Shown in pieces: positions 5,580-5,584 of a stretch of DNA of 5,584 bases. The notes beneath the pieces are model-generated. The model did not search any database. It saw nothing but the letters and a program-made list of their open reading frames with translations, and had not been told where the DNA came from. The position numbers and the translations under genes were made by a program. The stretch lies in assembly GCA_017430675.1 (NCBI GenBank), contig JAFRMM010000036.1, positions 1-5,584 of the forward strand. Direction: 5' to 3'. The stretch comes from Prevotella sp. (lineage in GTDB: Bacteria > Bacteroidota > Bacteroidia > Bacteroidales > Bacteroidaceae). Position 1 is the first letter of the stretch; every line of letters starts with the position of its first letter.

Positions 5580-5584
5580 ATGAA
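5580..5584 (+). CDS. Possible start of a further gene, cut by the window edge
   Basis: The stop at 5576-5578 is followed by one T and then ATGAA. This is the same stop-T-ATG arrangement (TAATATG) seen between the lipoprotein flavodoxin and the SDR at 1210-1216. It suggests another cotranscribed gene begins here, but only one full codon is visible, so nothing can be said about its product. Confidence 0.35.

Overview
This window is one strand of an uninterrupted gene cluster, with every gene on the + strand. It suggests a Bacteroidota genome, probably Prevotellaceae or a close relative. The evidence is moderately GC-rich coding sequence with AT-rich gaps, A-rich leaders without recognisable Shine-Dalgarno sequences (SD), a Bacteroidota-style lipoprotein signal, and the gene families present. 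The taxon is an inference; no rRNA or marker gene is in view.

Layout from left to right: (1) a flavodoxin-like protein whose start codon lies just outside the window (1-513); (2) a 51-base AT-rich gap made largely of degenerate seven-base repeats; (3) a second flavodoxin-like protein, this one with a lipoprotein signal peptide (565-1212); (4) a short-chain dehydrogenase/reductase (SDR, 1214-2050); (5) a small exported NTF2/SnoaL-like protein whose start overlaps the SDR stop (2050-2481); (6) an aldo/keto reductase with its full catalytic tetrad (2502-3347); (7) an iron-type, YqhD/BDH-like alcohol dehydrogenase with all four metal ligands (3378-4541); (8) an exported protein with two carboxymuconolactone-decarboxylase-like (CMD) domains and a C-terminal cupin (4538-5578). 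A further ATG at 5580, one base after the last stop, suggests the operon continues.

Gaps between genes are 51, 1, -1, 20, 30 and -4 bases, with no terminator-like hairpin seen, so the genes look like one transcription unit. The contents point to reductive handling of reactive carbonyls or quinone-like compounds: three NAD(P)H-dependent carbonyl reductases or dehydrogenases are predicted to be cytosolic, and three proteins (lipoprotein flavodoxin, NTF2-like, CMD-cupin) are predicted to be exported. The pairing of an AKR with a YqhD-like ADH recalls the E. coli yqhD-dkgA aldehyde-detoxification operon. The substrate cannot be read from the sequence. No RNA gene, mobile element, CRISPR array or clear promoter was found, and no intergenic stretch exceeds 51 bases.
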